Below, piece by piece: positions 46,057-58,500 of a DNA stretch of 64,000 nucleotides. Each line of letters starts with the position of its first letter. Position 1 is the first letter of the stretch. Below the pieces are notes generated by a model, which ran no database searches, was not told where the DNA came from, and worked only from the letters and a program-made list of their open reading frames with translations. This DNA comes from Luscinia megarhynchos (lineage: Eukaryota; Chordata; Aves; Passeriformes; Turdidae), in NCBI GenBank assembly GCA_034336665.1, contig JAPFBE010000002.1:20004906-20068905 (forward strand). Reading direction: 5' to 3'. The translations under genes and the position numbers were made by a program.

Positions 46057-49000
46057 AAAAAGGCATTCTTTGCTTTTTTGTTAGACTTTTTTAGTGTGTA
46101 AATGCTTGCATAGTCACCAATTAGTGTTTAAACATCAGGGGAAAGATTTAAAAGCTCAGGTAGGAAGAGACCAACAGAAGAAAATGATTCAGGGCCATCC
46201 TCAGGGCTGATTCTGACTGTGTGACTTAAAGCATATCACATTGGTTTTGAAAGGTATTTAAACTCATAGCTCCAATCAAAAGCAGGAACTTCAAAATAAA
46301 TTCTTAAAATAAGAAAAAGTTAGGACTTACTTTCACTCAACTAAACTTAGATCTTAAATCCAGATATAAGTTCTAAAGTGTCTTGATTTTTTTCCATATT
46401 AATTGAGGTTAGTATGAGTTATGCTACTGTAAACAAAGGAAGAATTTCACAAAAAGTTTCTGTATGTTGTGGTTACATACACAGTTATTCCCTAAAATTA
46501 GGGGTAATTCCTCACAATAAATAACACCTATAAACTAATAGAAAGGCAGAAGCTTCTTAAAATGAGTCAGAGGTGAATTGTATGGAGCACTGCTAAAGTA
46601 TAATGGTAGGAGTCCTTTGTACCATTCAAAATATATCTTTTCAGCTTAAAAATGAATAATGAAAGAACTGTTATATTGAAAAAATGTAATGCTTAAAGCA
46701 GATGTGATACATTTCCACTGTGGTCAGAAAATGGTCTGCAGATAAATTGGCTAAAAGTATGTCTTTGGCTACTATTATATATTTTCTTTTAGTTTAGAAG
46801 TATCTTTCCTTCCAATCATTTATAAATAAGTTTGTCCTGTCAGGTTTTTTGTATGCTTTTTTTTTTTTTCTGAGAAGTCTGAGGTGTGGTTCTGCAGTTT
46901 TACCCCTCTAAAGTGAAGGCAGCTGGAAAGAGATATAACAATTTACAATTTTGTCCTGAATGTGGATTAGGTAGCACTTTCTGTGCACTTTCTTTCTTGT
47001 CTGTCTCTCTGGAGTGGTTTGACTGTCAAGTTTTCTGGGACTCCAAGTGCTGGACTCCCTGAGCTCCTTCAGTGGAAGGACTAATGTCTATGGAGGCACC
47101 AAAAATGTTGCAAAATACACCCTCTGGGAGCTTCCAGCAATGCAGTTAGGGCATTCAGACACACCACTTCTGATGGTCGAGTGGGAGGAAAGAGGGCTTG
47201 AAGCCTTGTGAGGTCAGACCTGGCTGCTGCAGGCTGCAAAGCTGTTCCCCCTTTCTACCTCAATGATCTGAAATTTCTCAGAGAAACTTTCGACCAGCCC
47301 ATGAGCTGAAGCATGGACCACACTGGGCTCTTTGGGCAGCCTCAGTGCCGTGTTTGGTGAGGGTTTCTGGGACCCTGAGCACTCAGGTTGCCCCTTGAGG
47401 CACCTCCAGCATATTCAGCCAGCTTACAAGCAGGTGGAGTCAGACACACACAGAGCAACTGATGGGATATGCTCAGCTTTAGCCCATTTCCCATCCCAGA
47501 CTGCTCCAGCTGATGAGGGGCTGTGGAGGTGAGCCTCACATAAAACTTTCTTCCCAGCTACCTCCCTCCAGCAGGTTTATCCATAATGATCAGGGGCTTT
47601 CTTCAAAGCAATTGCTGCCAAAGCCCTTTCCAGCATCCAAAGAGCTCATCAGATAATGTCTGACTCAAAACACATCCAACCCATTAATTTTGTTTTAAGT
47701 GGTGTGACCATCTCTAAGAGTACACTGACTGCTCTGTCTCACAGTTCTAGGGTAAGACAACCTAAGAGGGCTATATTTTCAAAATGTAACTTTTGTGTTT
47801 TATTTAAAAGAACTACACAAAGAATTCTAGCTGTTCAAACTTGTTGCCTTTCATGGCTGCGTGCTCTAATCCTCCTGCTATGAATGACCAAACAGAAGAA
47901 CTAGATCTAAATTCTTTCTAGCTCTTGTTGTTTTATATACATTTAACTTCTCCTGTTTTTACTGTCCCTTTTCATGTGGAAGATAGTGCAGATCTCAGAA
48001 CATCTCAGCAGGATTGAGGGTTATATGCATATAAAGTTTGCCAAGAAATACCTGGAAGAACAAATTCCAACAATACAGAGAGAAATTTTTGAAACTTTCT
48101 TGAGCTAAACCAGAAAAAACCCCCAATCTCATTTCATTACTCTGTGTCAAGGAGAGCTGTTTCAAAACCTATTGCTCTCTAACATCCTATTTTGTTCTGG
48201 GACAACATCCATATTTCATTAACTCCTATTTGTCATTTGCATCATTTGCACATTAGGATACACAGTGCATCACAAAATACTTCTTTATTGACAGGCAGAT
48301 CACTCATGGCATTATGGTACTGACAGTGAGGCACATTTCTCAATATTTAGACATAGGTAATATTTAAAATATTTTGCTGTTATTGAATCTCCAGAAGATT
48401 GAAAATTACCAGAGAATTCATGTTCACAAGTCTGACTTTCTACAATCATGTTTTAAACAATTTATTTCTGCATACACTTCTGCATGTTTCCCTGTCTAAC
48501 TCAAATTCTGATCAAGAGAACTTTTAATATTAGCATTCACTAACATTCTTTAGTAGCCAAAGCCATATTTTTGACACTTTTTATAGTGATTTATTTCAGG
48601 GAATGATGCAAAAATTACATGCAGAAGAACATACTGGCTTTTACTGAGGTTTCTGGTTCTGTGTGTTACAAAATTTACAATAGTGATAATACTAAAATAT
48701 TTTAAAATTCCCTAGATGCATTCAGATTTTTACCAGTTTACAAAAAGTTCCTCAGAGTGAAATGTAAGCTTTTAAGAAAGTACTTCAAAAGAAAAAAAAT
48801 AAAATACATTCTGGCTGGCCTTTGTCATCCAGATAACAAAATATTAATTCATTGTTTGGACAAGCCAGTGAGTAAAAAGTAACTGAATATTTGGGGGAGA
48901 TCAAGTACTTAATACCACACATGATTTTTATCAGCTTTAATTTGTAGGAAACATATAGTGAATCCAAAATAATTTTAAAGTAAATATATTAGAAAGCTTA

Positions 49001-49280
49001 TGGAGATTGTCAAAAACATTTTTTTATGAAAGACTGCATAGCTACTCTTGCCTCCAAACATAATGTGAAATACTTTCCTACTTCAAGCTCACAAAACATT
49101 GAAAGTAAAAATGTTCTTTATGGAATAAAGCACAATAAATCCTGTAAAGACCTAGAGACTGTAGCACCTGGGGAAAAACTGAGTGCAGAGGTTGCAGTCT
49201 TATTGTTTGCATAGAAACTGCATATTACTTAAGACAAAGGTCATTGTGCAGTGAGGGAGAGCTAAAGAAAAGCATCCCGT
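46057..49280. other. Non-coding stretch, no gene seen
   Basis: AT-rich with a T-run at 46857-46870 and a moderately GC-richer zone at 47030-47560. The frames in that zone (65-66 codons on both strands) overlap and are uninformative. No gene, RNA or transposon recognised. Confidence 0.55.
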
Positions 49281-49284
49281 TAAT

Positions 49285-49827
49285 GTGCACACCAACTGCT
49301 TCCATGTAAGAGAGGAGGAAGGACTGAGGACTAAAGGAAAGAGCACTTTGGGAGATGTGCAAGGCTTGGGGAGACTGCACTGTTCCTGGGGAGGGGATGA
49401 CACCTTTGCCAGCTTTTGCTTCAGAGTTGACCAGGGCTGGCCTCTGCTGGAGCCCTCAAATGCCCCCTCAGAAACCTCCCTTCACTCCTCCAGGTGGGGC
49501 AGGTGCCTCCCATGCCCTTTGTGCTTTGTGTTTGCTTCCCCTTCTGTGGAAGGGGCAGATGTGGTGGTGCCTCTATTTCCTCAGCTCAGAGTTAGGTGGA
49601 GGTCCTGGCCACGTCTCTGGGCAATTAGCATTTTTACCTCCTCTTGGGCTCCAAGCTGTTCTGGGTGGGCCCAGAATTTAGGAAAACTGGTGGAAATAGG
49701 ACAGCTGCCCTGCTTCCTAACTGGAAGACAAATGCTGCCAAACAATAGCACCCATGCATGGAACTCCCAACCAGATTACCCAACCTTTGCTGTAGAGGGA
49801 AATCTGAATCATCTTTCCAGGATCTAA
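49285..49827 (+). other. 180-codon open frame of unknown status in a GC-richer patch
   Basis: The second-longest open frame in the window. It is Trp/Ser/Pro/Leu-rich with no repeats, signal peptide, transmembrane pattern or domain I recognise. A 108-codon frame overlaps it in another plus frame, and the GC-rich part (49370-49680) explains the lack of stops. No typical intron-exon borders were evident. I regard it as most likely non-coding, with an lncRNA exon or lineage-specific ORF as weak alternatives. Confidence 0.12.
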
Positions 49828-52800
49828 GTTTATAGAGGAAATGGGAAATTACTCTAACTGACATGTGGAAAAACTGAAGCTTTAACTTCAAAAAAATACC
49901 AGACAACCCAAGAAGCATCAGGGAAGTTAACAGCAACAAGCTGGTGCACTAAACATAAACGCTGCAATTTCACATAGAAAACACTAACAAATTTGAGTTA
50001 GTACAGTTAGAATTACCACCAGCAATCTATATTGATATGTCATAGCCCTTTCCACATCACAGCATTGTGTATTTGGCTAAAACTGTAATTGTTCTCATAT
50101 GAGGAAACTCAAAGCAAGGATGGATGAGATTATGAAATCTGCAGAATGCTTTCAAGAGATGCCAAATGGATCAATGTCATAAGAAGGGATTGATTTAGAC
50201 AAGAAGATTAACACCCAGAACGATGAAGCATTGTATTTCATATCCAAATAAAGAAATGGAAGACTTAGTAAAGCAAATAACTGGAGAAATTGACACTTAC
50301 TGACCAAATTAACATATACAAGAAAAGATAATTGGTATGAGCCAGAATTTGATATTAAGATTCAATTTTCCAGTTAAAGATATGCAGCAGACTTCATTGT
50401 CAAACTAGGATGCCTTCTCTTATTGCCCTTGTTTGGCTTTGCATCCAAATAATGACATCCATGTCTCTATTAAGATAAAGTGCAGATGAACAACACAAGC
50501 AGACATTACACCAGGAGACACACAGAAACAGTGAATATAACTGTTATATGTCAATAACATATAGCTCATGTGCTTGACAATTTGGTGTATATGCAAGTCC
50601 AGATGAAGATCTTGGCCAGGGCTGCAAAAAAGAATCAAACATGTATTTGGAAAAGAAATGATCTGCCACAAGCATCACGCACCTCACCCGAAAAGAAGAA
50701 TCCTCACAGATCACAACTCCAGCTTAAGTCTAAATGCATGAATCTTGAAATATTGAAGGGATCTCAAAATATGAAAGGAATTTTAGTATCACAACAGGCA
50801 ACAACTACATTTACTGGAGTAAACTGCATTCGTTCATCAAAGTCTGTGTCTTAAGAATTAAACTACAGATTTTCAACTTGGTCAGCATTTCCATTTGGAT
50901 ATATGGATATGAAGGCTGGAAATGCATCAGAGATACAAAACAGGTGTCTGTATACTTCTGAAAGCAACTAGATACCCAAGGGAACAAAACTATGGCAAAA
51001 GTTAAGATGAATCTGTCAGCTTAACAACCAAAAGTTATTCAGAAGAGTAGAAGAAAATTTATAGGTTATACAGTAAAAATGAAAATAGAACACCTGCTAG
51101 AAGAGGGATATACAGGAGAGCAGGGCCAAAAAATATTACTAAACACAAGGAAAATTCATGTGGCTTTGTAACACAAAGGACAGAGAGCAGCCAGAAAACA
51201 CTGGACTGGCAGGTGCCATGCTCATTCCTAGCACATCTAAAAAAGAAAGGTTCACCCTGATGTAGGCTCAGATGAACTCTGACTGGACTCCAGAAATTCA
51301 AAACTGCTTGCTGGTACATTAATTTCTAAATGAGAGGAGGAGTAAAAGGGCTTTGATAGGGCAGTGGCTGTAATTGTGGTTCTTATGACTTTACTGACCA
51401 GTGCTATGAACTCCTTCCTCTGTGTTGATTCACAGCCAGGAGTAACTGCAGGTGCCAACACCTCCAGTGACCAGGAGCTGCAGCTCTGCCCTTGTCCAGC
51501 CCTTTACACGTAGCTCCTGCCCACACTGCTCCCATCTGGACTATCACACCCACAGTAAGTGATGGAAAAACCCATCTTTGCTCCCTTCCTCAGAAGGAAT
51601 GGGAATATCCATGAGAAATAAGTCAAACAACTGTATCACTCATTAACCACACTGCTGGACAGCAAGAGCCCCTAACACTGCACCAGCTAACTTGCATAGA
51701 AATTGTCACTGGTTAATTTTCCAATGAAGGAATCTTCCAAGCAAAAATGCAATCTGCCATCCTTGCAAACTGCTTTTGAGAACTTGTGTTATGCAGTACA
51801 GGAGGAAAATGAGGATATTAATTTAAAACCTCTTTGGAAAAGCAGCTTCAGTTCTACTTCTTCAGAGGGTAATAGAAGGAACAAACTTTCACTGCCTCAT
51901 GCAAAGAAGTTCCCAAGCTGTGCTTCTTTATGAGCTGGGCACTGCTGCCCAGGGGTGTCCTGAGTTTGTGAATTTGACCTCAGCTTTTTTCTAACTTCAC
52001 CATATTATGGCATCGTGATTACATAAAACATCCTGGAGTTCCCCAAGGCAACACAAATGACAAACCTGCTCTAGTCTTCCCGTTTGGAAGAGTGTGATTA
52101 CATCAGATGAAACTATTTGATATTCTAACTAATTTCTAAAATTATGCCTGGAGACTGGATTTTTGAGTGACTACTCCCTCATTTACATGAAAATTCAGGA
52201 TAACCGAAAGAAAATGAGGTTGTAAAACATGCTAACAATTTAGCTCATCCCTAAGAGAGAATCTTGTCAGTATGAATACAGAAGAATAACCTGCCATAAA
52301 TTGTCTTTCCAGGATACAGACCTTACTGAAAAGTAAGACAACTAAGACAAAACTAAGGAATTTTTCAGTTTGAAAGGGTTCCCCCCTCAATACAATTGGG
52401 AAAAAGTGTCTCTCTGTGGGTGCTTTTCAGATTCCTGCCCATGTTCTTCACATGCTAACCTGGGATTATCACTTGTACACTTATACGTTGAATGACCAAA
52501 TAAATCCGTCTACTATCTTATTTTTACTGGGACTGACCTCCAAACAGAACAGGAAATCTCTTTGCAAGCAAATTCCCATAACCAGTCCCCTTGCTGTTTA
52601 GTCTGCATTGGATTAAGCAGTGACTTGCTTGCTTCTTTGATTGGCAACTATAGTACTATAAAAACAAATGTACAGAGCAAATCTCACCAGAAAAGCCTCC
52701 CAATCTGCAGACCCTTTCAGCTTTATTTGGACTGAAACTTGATGATTGCTCCACTAGACAGGAAACACTCACCCCTCCTTTCTAATATGGCACTACCAGG

Positions 52801-53545
52801 AGGACACATTTTCTCACAGACCAGGCAGCAGAGCTGAGAGCAGGGGAGAGAGCAGGAACACCACAGACCTCCTATAATACATGTCTCAAATTCAAGCTGT
52901 TGTAAGACAGCAGAAGCTGACAACACTATTTATTTAACCTGCATTTAATTCTTTAATTGAGAAAAAACATGCTTTATGCCATGCTTGAAATTGGGTGAGA
53001 TAAGGAGAAAGCAAAGCAAAAGCATCCCTGGCACTTTAAGCTCATTGCATGGTAGAATCTGGAAGGAGCAGACACTTGAACAACAAACCATTTTTTTGTT
53101 TTCTAATTGGATATAACACACTGCTTGCAAATAAAGCTTTGCAATTTTATATCACCTCCAGGTGGTTAGGACTCTGCCTTTGGTGCTGTAACAATTCACA
53201 GATATGCAGAAGGGCTCAACATGTACAGCACTCAACACTGACAGAAAATCTTAAAATAAACATACATGTGACAGAAAATGCATTGGAGGCATTATCCTGC
53301 TGTTCTGTGGTGTATCTACCAAGTCATGATATTTATATGAAGTGACCACATATTGAAAAGTCAAAGAAATTAAATATTCATTTTTGAGACCGAATAAGAG
53401 ATGCCATATAGCTGACCTAGCATTAAACAAAGGAGCCATCAGCAGATGTGAAGTGCAAGTCCTGTCCTTCTTACATTTGCATCATGTGCATTTGACATTG
53501 CTCTCAAACTCAAACCTCACCAACCATCCCAGCCAACTGCCCCAG
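49828..53545. other. Non-coding stretch, no gene seen
   Basis: About 3.7 kb, AT-rich, with frames up to 98 codons and no motif. No transposon is recognised before the CR1 fragment at 53.55 kb. No RNA genes seen. Confidence 0.55.
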
Positions 53546-53551
53546 CTCCTT

Positions 53552-53680
53552 AGAATCCTACAGTATCCCTGAGTTGGAAGGGACCCATGAGGATCATTGA
53601 GTCCAGCTCCTGGCCCTGCACAGGACACCCCAAGAGTCACACCATGTGCTCAATTCATCCAAGTCTGGATGCCCACAAAA
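53552..53680 (-). mobile_element. CR1 LINE 3' terminus, minus strand
   Basis: In reverse orientation, 'tagaatcctacagtatccc' (53552-53570) is a decayed octamer tail. It is followed by 'tgagttggaagggaccca' (53571-53588), 'ggatcattgagtccagctcc' (53592-53611) and 'tggccctgcacaggacacc' (53612-53630). This wording belongs to the CR1 subfamily common in Neoaves, especially songbirds (from memory). About 130 bases of 3' UTR and the end of ORF2 remain. This subtype differs from the copy at 7.3 kb, so the two arose from different source lineages. Confidence 0.92.
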
Positions 53681-54325
53681 AAAAATTATTCTGCTGTTTC
53701 TTCATCAAAATAAAAGATGGATCAGTGACAGGTTTGAAATTAAGTTGCCACCTACCTTAAATCCAGAAGAGTCCTAGCACTTTTAGAAAGGCAAATTGCA
53801 GCTCCATACCTGAGTCATTTGCACTCCATCTGTGCCTCTAAATGCTTGTGCCCAGCTACACCCAGCCAGGCTGAGGTCTCCTTCCTAAAAGCCCGACAGA
53901 AAGAACACAAACAAAACACCTGTGAGATGTTTTATCATGCCTTCTTTAACTGAAGAAGTGGAGGTGGTCACTTACTGTGAAGCAGCAGGCTACTAAATCC
54001 AGGAAGGCCATGGGCTATTGCTTCTTCCTCCCAGCACCAGCTGTATTCTGACTTTTTATCTCACTTTCCTTCTGCTGACTCTCCTACCTGCTCTGTTTGG
54101 CATTAGCTTTATTGTTGATCTCCAAAGTCTCATTCTACAGGGTGAAAAGAAGGAAAGGGCAAATGCCTCCATCCCATTCACCTGATTCATATTAACCTGG
54201 AGCACTTTTCCACAACTGCTTTCACATGATTCCTCTGAAGACAGTTGAAAAAAAACACTAGAAGAAGTATCTAGCTGACAAAAAAAGGAGCTGTCTCGTG
54301 TTGGCCAGCACCTTCCTTTGGGGTA
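53681..54325. other. Non-coding stretch, no gene seen
   Basis: Begins with an A-run (53679-53686). Ordinary sequence otherwise. No gene or further CR1 sequence could be recognised upstream of the 3' fragment. Confidence 0.55.
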
Positions 54326-54331
54326 GGGTAC

Positions 54332-54940
54332 CTACACTAGCCACTTTTTGTGAACATCACCTCCTGGGCAAGACAGCCACAGGCTGATTTTGCAGATCAA
54401 CCATTGAACTTCTTCCCTGAAACAGAAAGGAAGAAAGTTAGGCTTCTTAGTTAGTTTTCTGGGACGCCTGAAGAAAGCCTTTCCTGGAGCTGGCACCAGC
54501 TCATCCCCACCAGCAGGGCTGCTCACAAGGCTTTCTCCCAGCCAGCTCTGGGGGTGGCTGGATCCCTTCATGGCACGACATAACTCACTAAACCTGCAGA
54601 GGGCCACTGGGAGGGAATCTTTTCTGGCATTTTGGGAAGTTGAATTCCCTCGGCAGAGGCTGGTGGTGCCAGAGCTGCCACAAGAGAGGGCAGGGCTCGT
54701 GAGGTGAGGGAGCAGGCAGCAGGGATGGCTGGTTTGGCCATCTGGAAGCACAGCCTGAGACTCCTGCCAAGTGCCTGGATCACCAGAAAGCTGCAGTGCT
54801 CCCAGGCCCTCCCTGCTGGAGCTGGCACTGTGCCTGGCACCCCAGGGTGTTAACTGGCACAGGGAAGCAGAACTGCTGGCTGGACAGACGGACACAGGGA
54901 CGCTTGCCAGCTGGGGCAGAGCTCCAGGAACATCCCTCAC
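54332..54940 (-). other. Longest open frame in the window (202 codons), unknown and probably not coding
   Basis: A minus-strand frame of 202 codons, Ser/Leu/Pro/Cys-rich. It has no domain, signal peptide or membrane segment I recognise and is overlapped by frames of 90 and 60 codons in another minus frame and 78 codons on the plus strand. The patch (54440-54940) is GC-rich, which makes long chance frames likely. Without a homologue or transcript it should not be annotated as a gene. A terminal exon of a lineage-specific transcript is a remote alternative. Confidence 0.12.
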
Positions 54941-55395
54941 ACAGCCAAGAGAGGCAGGTCTACACCCTGTAAAAGAGCATCAGCCTCATCTGGGGAAACC
55001 CTCATGATGCCCTGACAGATAACAATCCTTGCCTTCAGCTTGGAGAACAGCAGTAACGAGGAGTGTCCCCTCTCTGGCAGGGAAAGGACCTGATGTCAGG
55101 TGTCCTGTCACTGTGGAGAGCTTAGACTGAGATTAAAAAACTATTTCCAGCAGCTGCACTACTTTTGAGGTTGTGGGTTTTCTGGTGGGAGGCTTCTCAA
55201 AGGATATTTGTCAGAACTTCCACTGGTGGATACCATCAGGGGTTAAACATGAGCTGAGTATCTACTTACTGAGCTCAGGAAGGGAAGAGGAGGAAAAAAA
55301 TAAAAAAGAAAGAAAAAACAGAGGCAGTCCCAGGCATGCCCAGGAGCAGACCTTTGGGCACCTCAGGAATTTTACTGGCAGCAACATAGGCACTT
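54941..55395. other. Non-coding stretch, no gene seen
   Basis: Tail of the GC-richer patch (to about 55120), then AT-rich DNA with a purine-rich run at 55290-55322. Nothing recognisable. Confidence 0.55.
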
Positions 55396-55397
55396 GC

Positions 55398-55532
55398 AGA
55401 CTTCAGACGCCTCTAGGGTTAGGCAGTAGCTGAACAGGGGTTTTGAGGATCTAAATATTGGCCACAAATGCCTACAAGGCAGTTAGGCAGTGCTTACATG
55501 CCTAAACCTTTTTTGTGGCTCTAGCCCTAAAC
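55398..55532. repeat. Ancient palindromic amniote repeat (MITE-like)
   Basis: 'ctctagggttaggcagtag' (55411-55429) and 'tttgaggatctaaatattgg' (55442-55461) face 'tgcctaaaccttttttgtgg' (55499-55518) and 'ctctagccctaaac' (55519-55532). The outer ends form a diverged inverted repeat: CTCTAGGGTTAGGC against GCCTAAAC...CTCTAGCCCTA. The words TTAGGCA, TTTGAGGATCTAAAT and GTGG-CTCTAGCCC match an old repeat type that I recall from turtle and crocodilian DNA (TTAGGCACCTAAATACCTTTGAGGATCTGGGCC). It is non-coding and heavily diverged. Confidence 0.6.
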
Positions 55533-58500
55533 TAATATTATGGAAAATACCAGCAATTATTAGGGACTTCTTATCAGATTGGATACATATTTCCTTTGCA
55601 TAACTTTACCATGGCCTCATTTATGTGGTGCTTAGAGAGGATGAATACCTGTTCTGCATGAGTAATTATGGCAAAGGCTCGTGTGAGGGAGGCAGTTTAT
55701 GACCGCTGAGTAAGGCCAGCTACGTTTACCTACAGCTCCAGCATTCCTGCTAAAAGTGGGTCTTACCACTAAGTCTCCCTTGTTGCTTAGCTTGCCTGAT
55801 TGCAAACAGATCCCAGGATATGCAGTTGCACTGAGATGATGGATGCCAAGATGCTGCAGTGAAAAGGAAGTATTCTTTCAAGTGTTATCACGTCCATGAG
55901 CATAAGCAAAGCCGTGTCAAGTGACAAAATGTAAATAGAGCATTTCTTAGAAAAGCCATTTATTTGCCTCCATGATTTATTATTCAATGACATGTAGGCT
56001 ATTTTTTCTTTGTTACTGGCACTCATGTTCATAATAACAAGGTACTTGACTTGAAGGTATTTGGCCAACCTTTCCAAAGTGCTATGTAAGCAGTAATCAG
56101 AGAGAGCTAGGTCCGTGAGTCAACAAATTGCTCTCCCATGCTGATCAAACAGTCTTGGCATCTCTATAAAAAAATACAAAAGCAGATTTTGGGCTGGCTT
56201 ACCCAGTTTTCTCTCTAAAATTATTTATTGTATTTGCATTTGGCAGAGTTCAGGCTTAAAATAACCAAAAGTGACAGTTGTTTTATTAATAAAATTTTAC
56301 ATGTGATTTTCATTTACGTTTAGAAGGATAAATGAGACAGCAAGTTAGCCTCCAAAGTTTTTGTTGCCATAAATTGGGTTTCATTTGCTAAACCTAAAGG
56401 CAAATGGTTCTCTCATTTTACACCATAGCTCCACAACCTGCAGGAGAAAGCAGTCTAATACTTGGGTCAAAGCTAGTCAGATCAGTAGAGATGAGGTTTA
56501 TTGTGAAAAGCTTTTATTCCAGCCTGCACCAGGTTATTATTACTAAAGCAAGTAACAATCAGATAGACTGCAGAAGCTGCAGGCTTTACCAGGAGGAGGA
56601 ACTCAAATCTAAGTGGGATTTTGATTCGATTTCCATCATATATGCTCACAAACCCAGGTCTTGAATCCAAAACACACATTCCCATGCTCAACATTGCTAC
56701 TCCACTGTGCAAATGAATGTTTTAAAATGAAATATCTTTAGTTGAGAATCATCTCACTGCTTCTGTGTACAAAGTGAGTAGGGCTGTGTGAATAATTGCA
56801 TTTGATTTCACTGTGACTGCTGAATTCAAAATACTTGGTAAGCCTGCATTAAACAGATGCAACTTCCCTTTCTCCCCCCGCTCTTATTTTTTTTACATGA
56901 AATGAAAAGAGGAGAGCCTCATGTGCACTGAAAAGCTCCTTCTGATCCCCAAAATGAAACACTTTGGTTTTGGACACACATAGTAAAAGCAAAGGAAATT
57001 TAAAGGCGAAATTTCATAAAGGAAGAAACGGTGTTCTCAGCACTCTGATTCAGTAGCCAGTAGGCAAGAGACAAACACTTGGTTTCCTGAGGGCTTTGAA
57101 GCTGCCATCTCCTTTCCCTGGAGATGCACTTACCATCCCTCAGCTTAAGGGGGACCACCAGGCTGTGGCTTTCCATGCAGCCAGTCTGCTGTGCACCTTT
57201 TCTCTGTGCTGCCCCAGACGTGGAAGCAACTCACAGGGAAATGAGGGGAGGTGTCACCACCTGAGCCAGCTGCCTCGAAAGCAGCAGGTTACCCTGCTGC
57301 AGACAAGATGCTCCCCCAAGGTACAGCTCTGCAGGTAGAAGCTCTTCCAGGCACCTCCTTTTGGCTCTGTTTTGGTTTGTCTGTGCAGTAAGCTGTTCCC
57401 TGAACCCAGAGGCTCCTTCATTCTCAGTGAGGGAGCCCTTCCCATCAGGCCACACAGTTATGCTGCTTTTTAACCAAAGGGTTACTTCAGCATTTGGTTT
57501 CTACCAAAGGGCTGTTAAAATACTTTCACTTATTGCAGGACCACAAACATCTGTTAATTATGGGTCTGGGGTTTATTTATTTATTTAGTTATTTTAATAT
57601 CTAGGTCTTATTGACCTTCACTTAAGCACTTTTGAATATTTTTCCCCATATAAAGACTGCTGTGTCGAAAAGTGCTAACAATAACCATCATGGGAGTCTT
57701 GGATTCAAAGACAGTTTGCAGACCTCATTAAGCCAAGGAGCTTGCCAAGTCCAGACTTTTCAGTTCAATGGAAGCAACACTTGAGTCCCTTCATGCAGCA
57801 AAGCAGCTGCTAGCAATGGAGGCTGCCTGGCATGGGCAGAGAGAGCTAAGCTCACACAGGGACACTCATCAGTCCTGGTACCAGAAGACAGGGAGTCACA
57901 CTGGAAACAAAGGGAGCTGTGAGAAGAATCCAAAAAGCAGCACAATGGCAAGGCTTTTTCAGCATAGGGCTGATCAGGGAAGCAGAGTAAAGATCTCTGG
58001 GCTAGACAGAAGCCTCCTGGCTGTTTTGTGTCATGGGAAGCATGACTTCTGTGCAGTCTGTGTGCAGTCACTGGGATAAATCTTGATCAATGCAGAGCAA
58101 GACTGGCAAGGTTTTCCAAGCTAGTGATGGGCTAGCACACTAGGAGGTCTGCACCATGCCATTGGGAATTCTTGTCTCATATGCTGGAGAAAAGCAGATA
58201 TTTGAGAAGTTTCAAAAAAGTAAGATAAGCAAAATCAACTCTTCAAAGAGAGGTAAGGTGCTTTAGGCATTCAACAGATTGAAAAGCCAGACTCCATATT
58301 TGCATATTAAACATGGAGGTAGGAGAATGCCTCGGGTTAGACAACAGTGTTTCTATGTTTTTCAGCTCTGTGTGGACTGACTACAGGAACACAACTACAT
58401 CAGTCTGAGGCTGATCCACCTTACATGGTCACAGGAATATGCACAGGGCAAGAGCAGTTTAGAAGCTTTCAGTCTAAAGGAAGTGAGAAGCATAGTGGCA

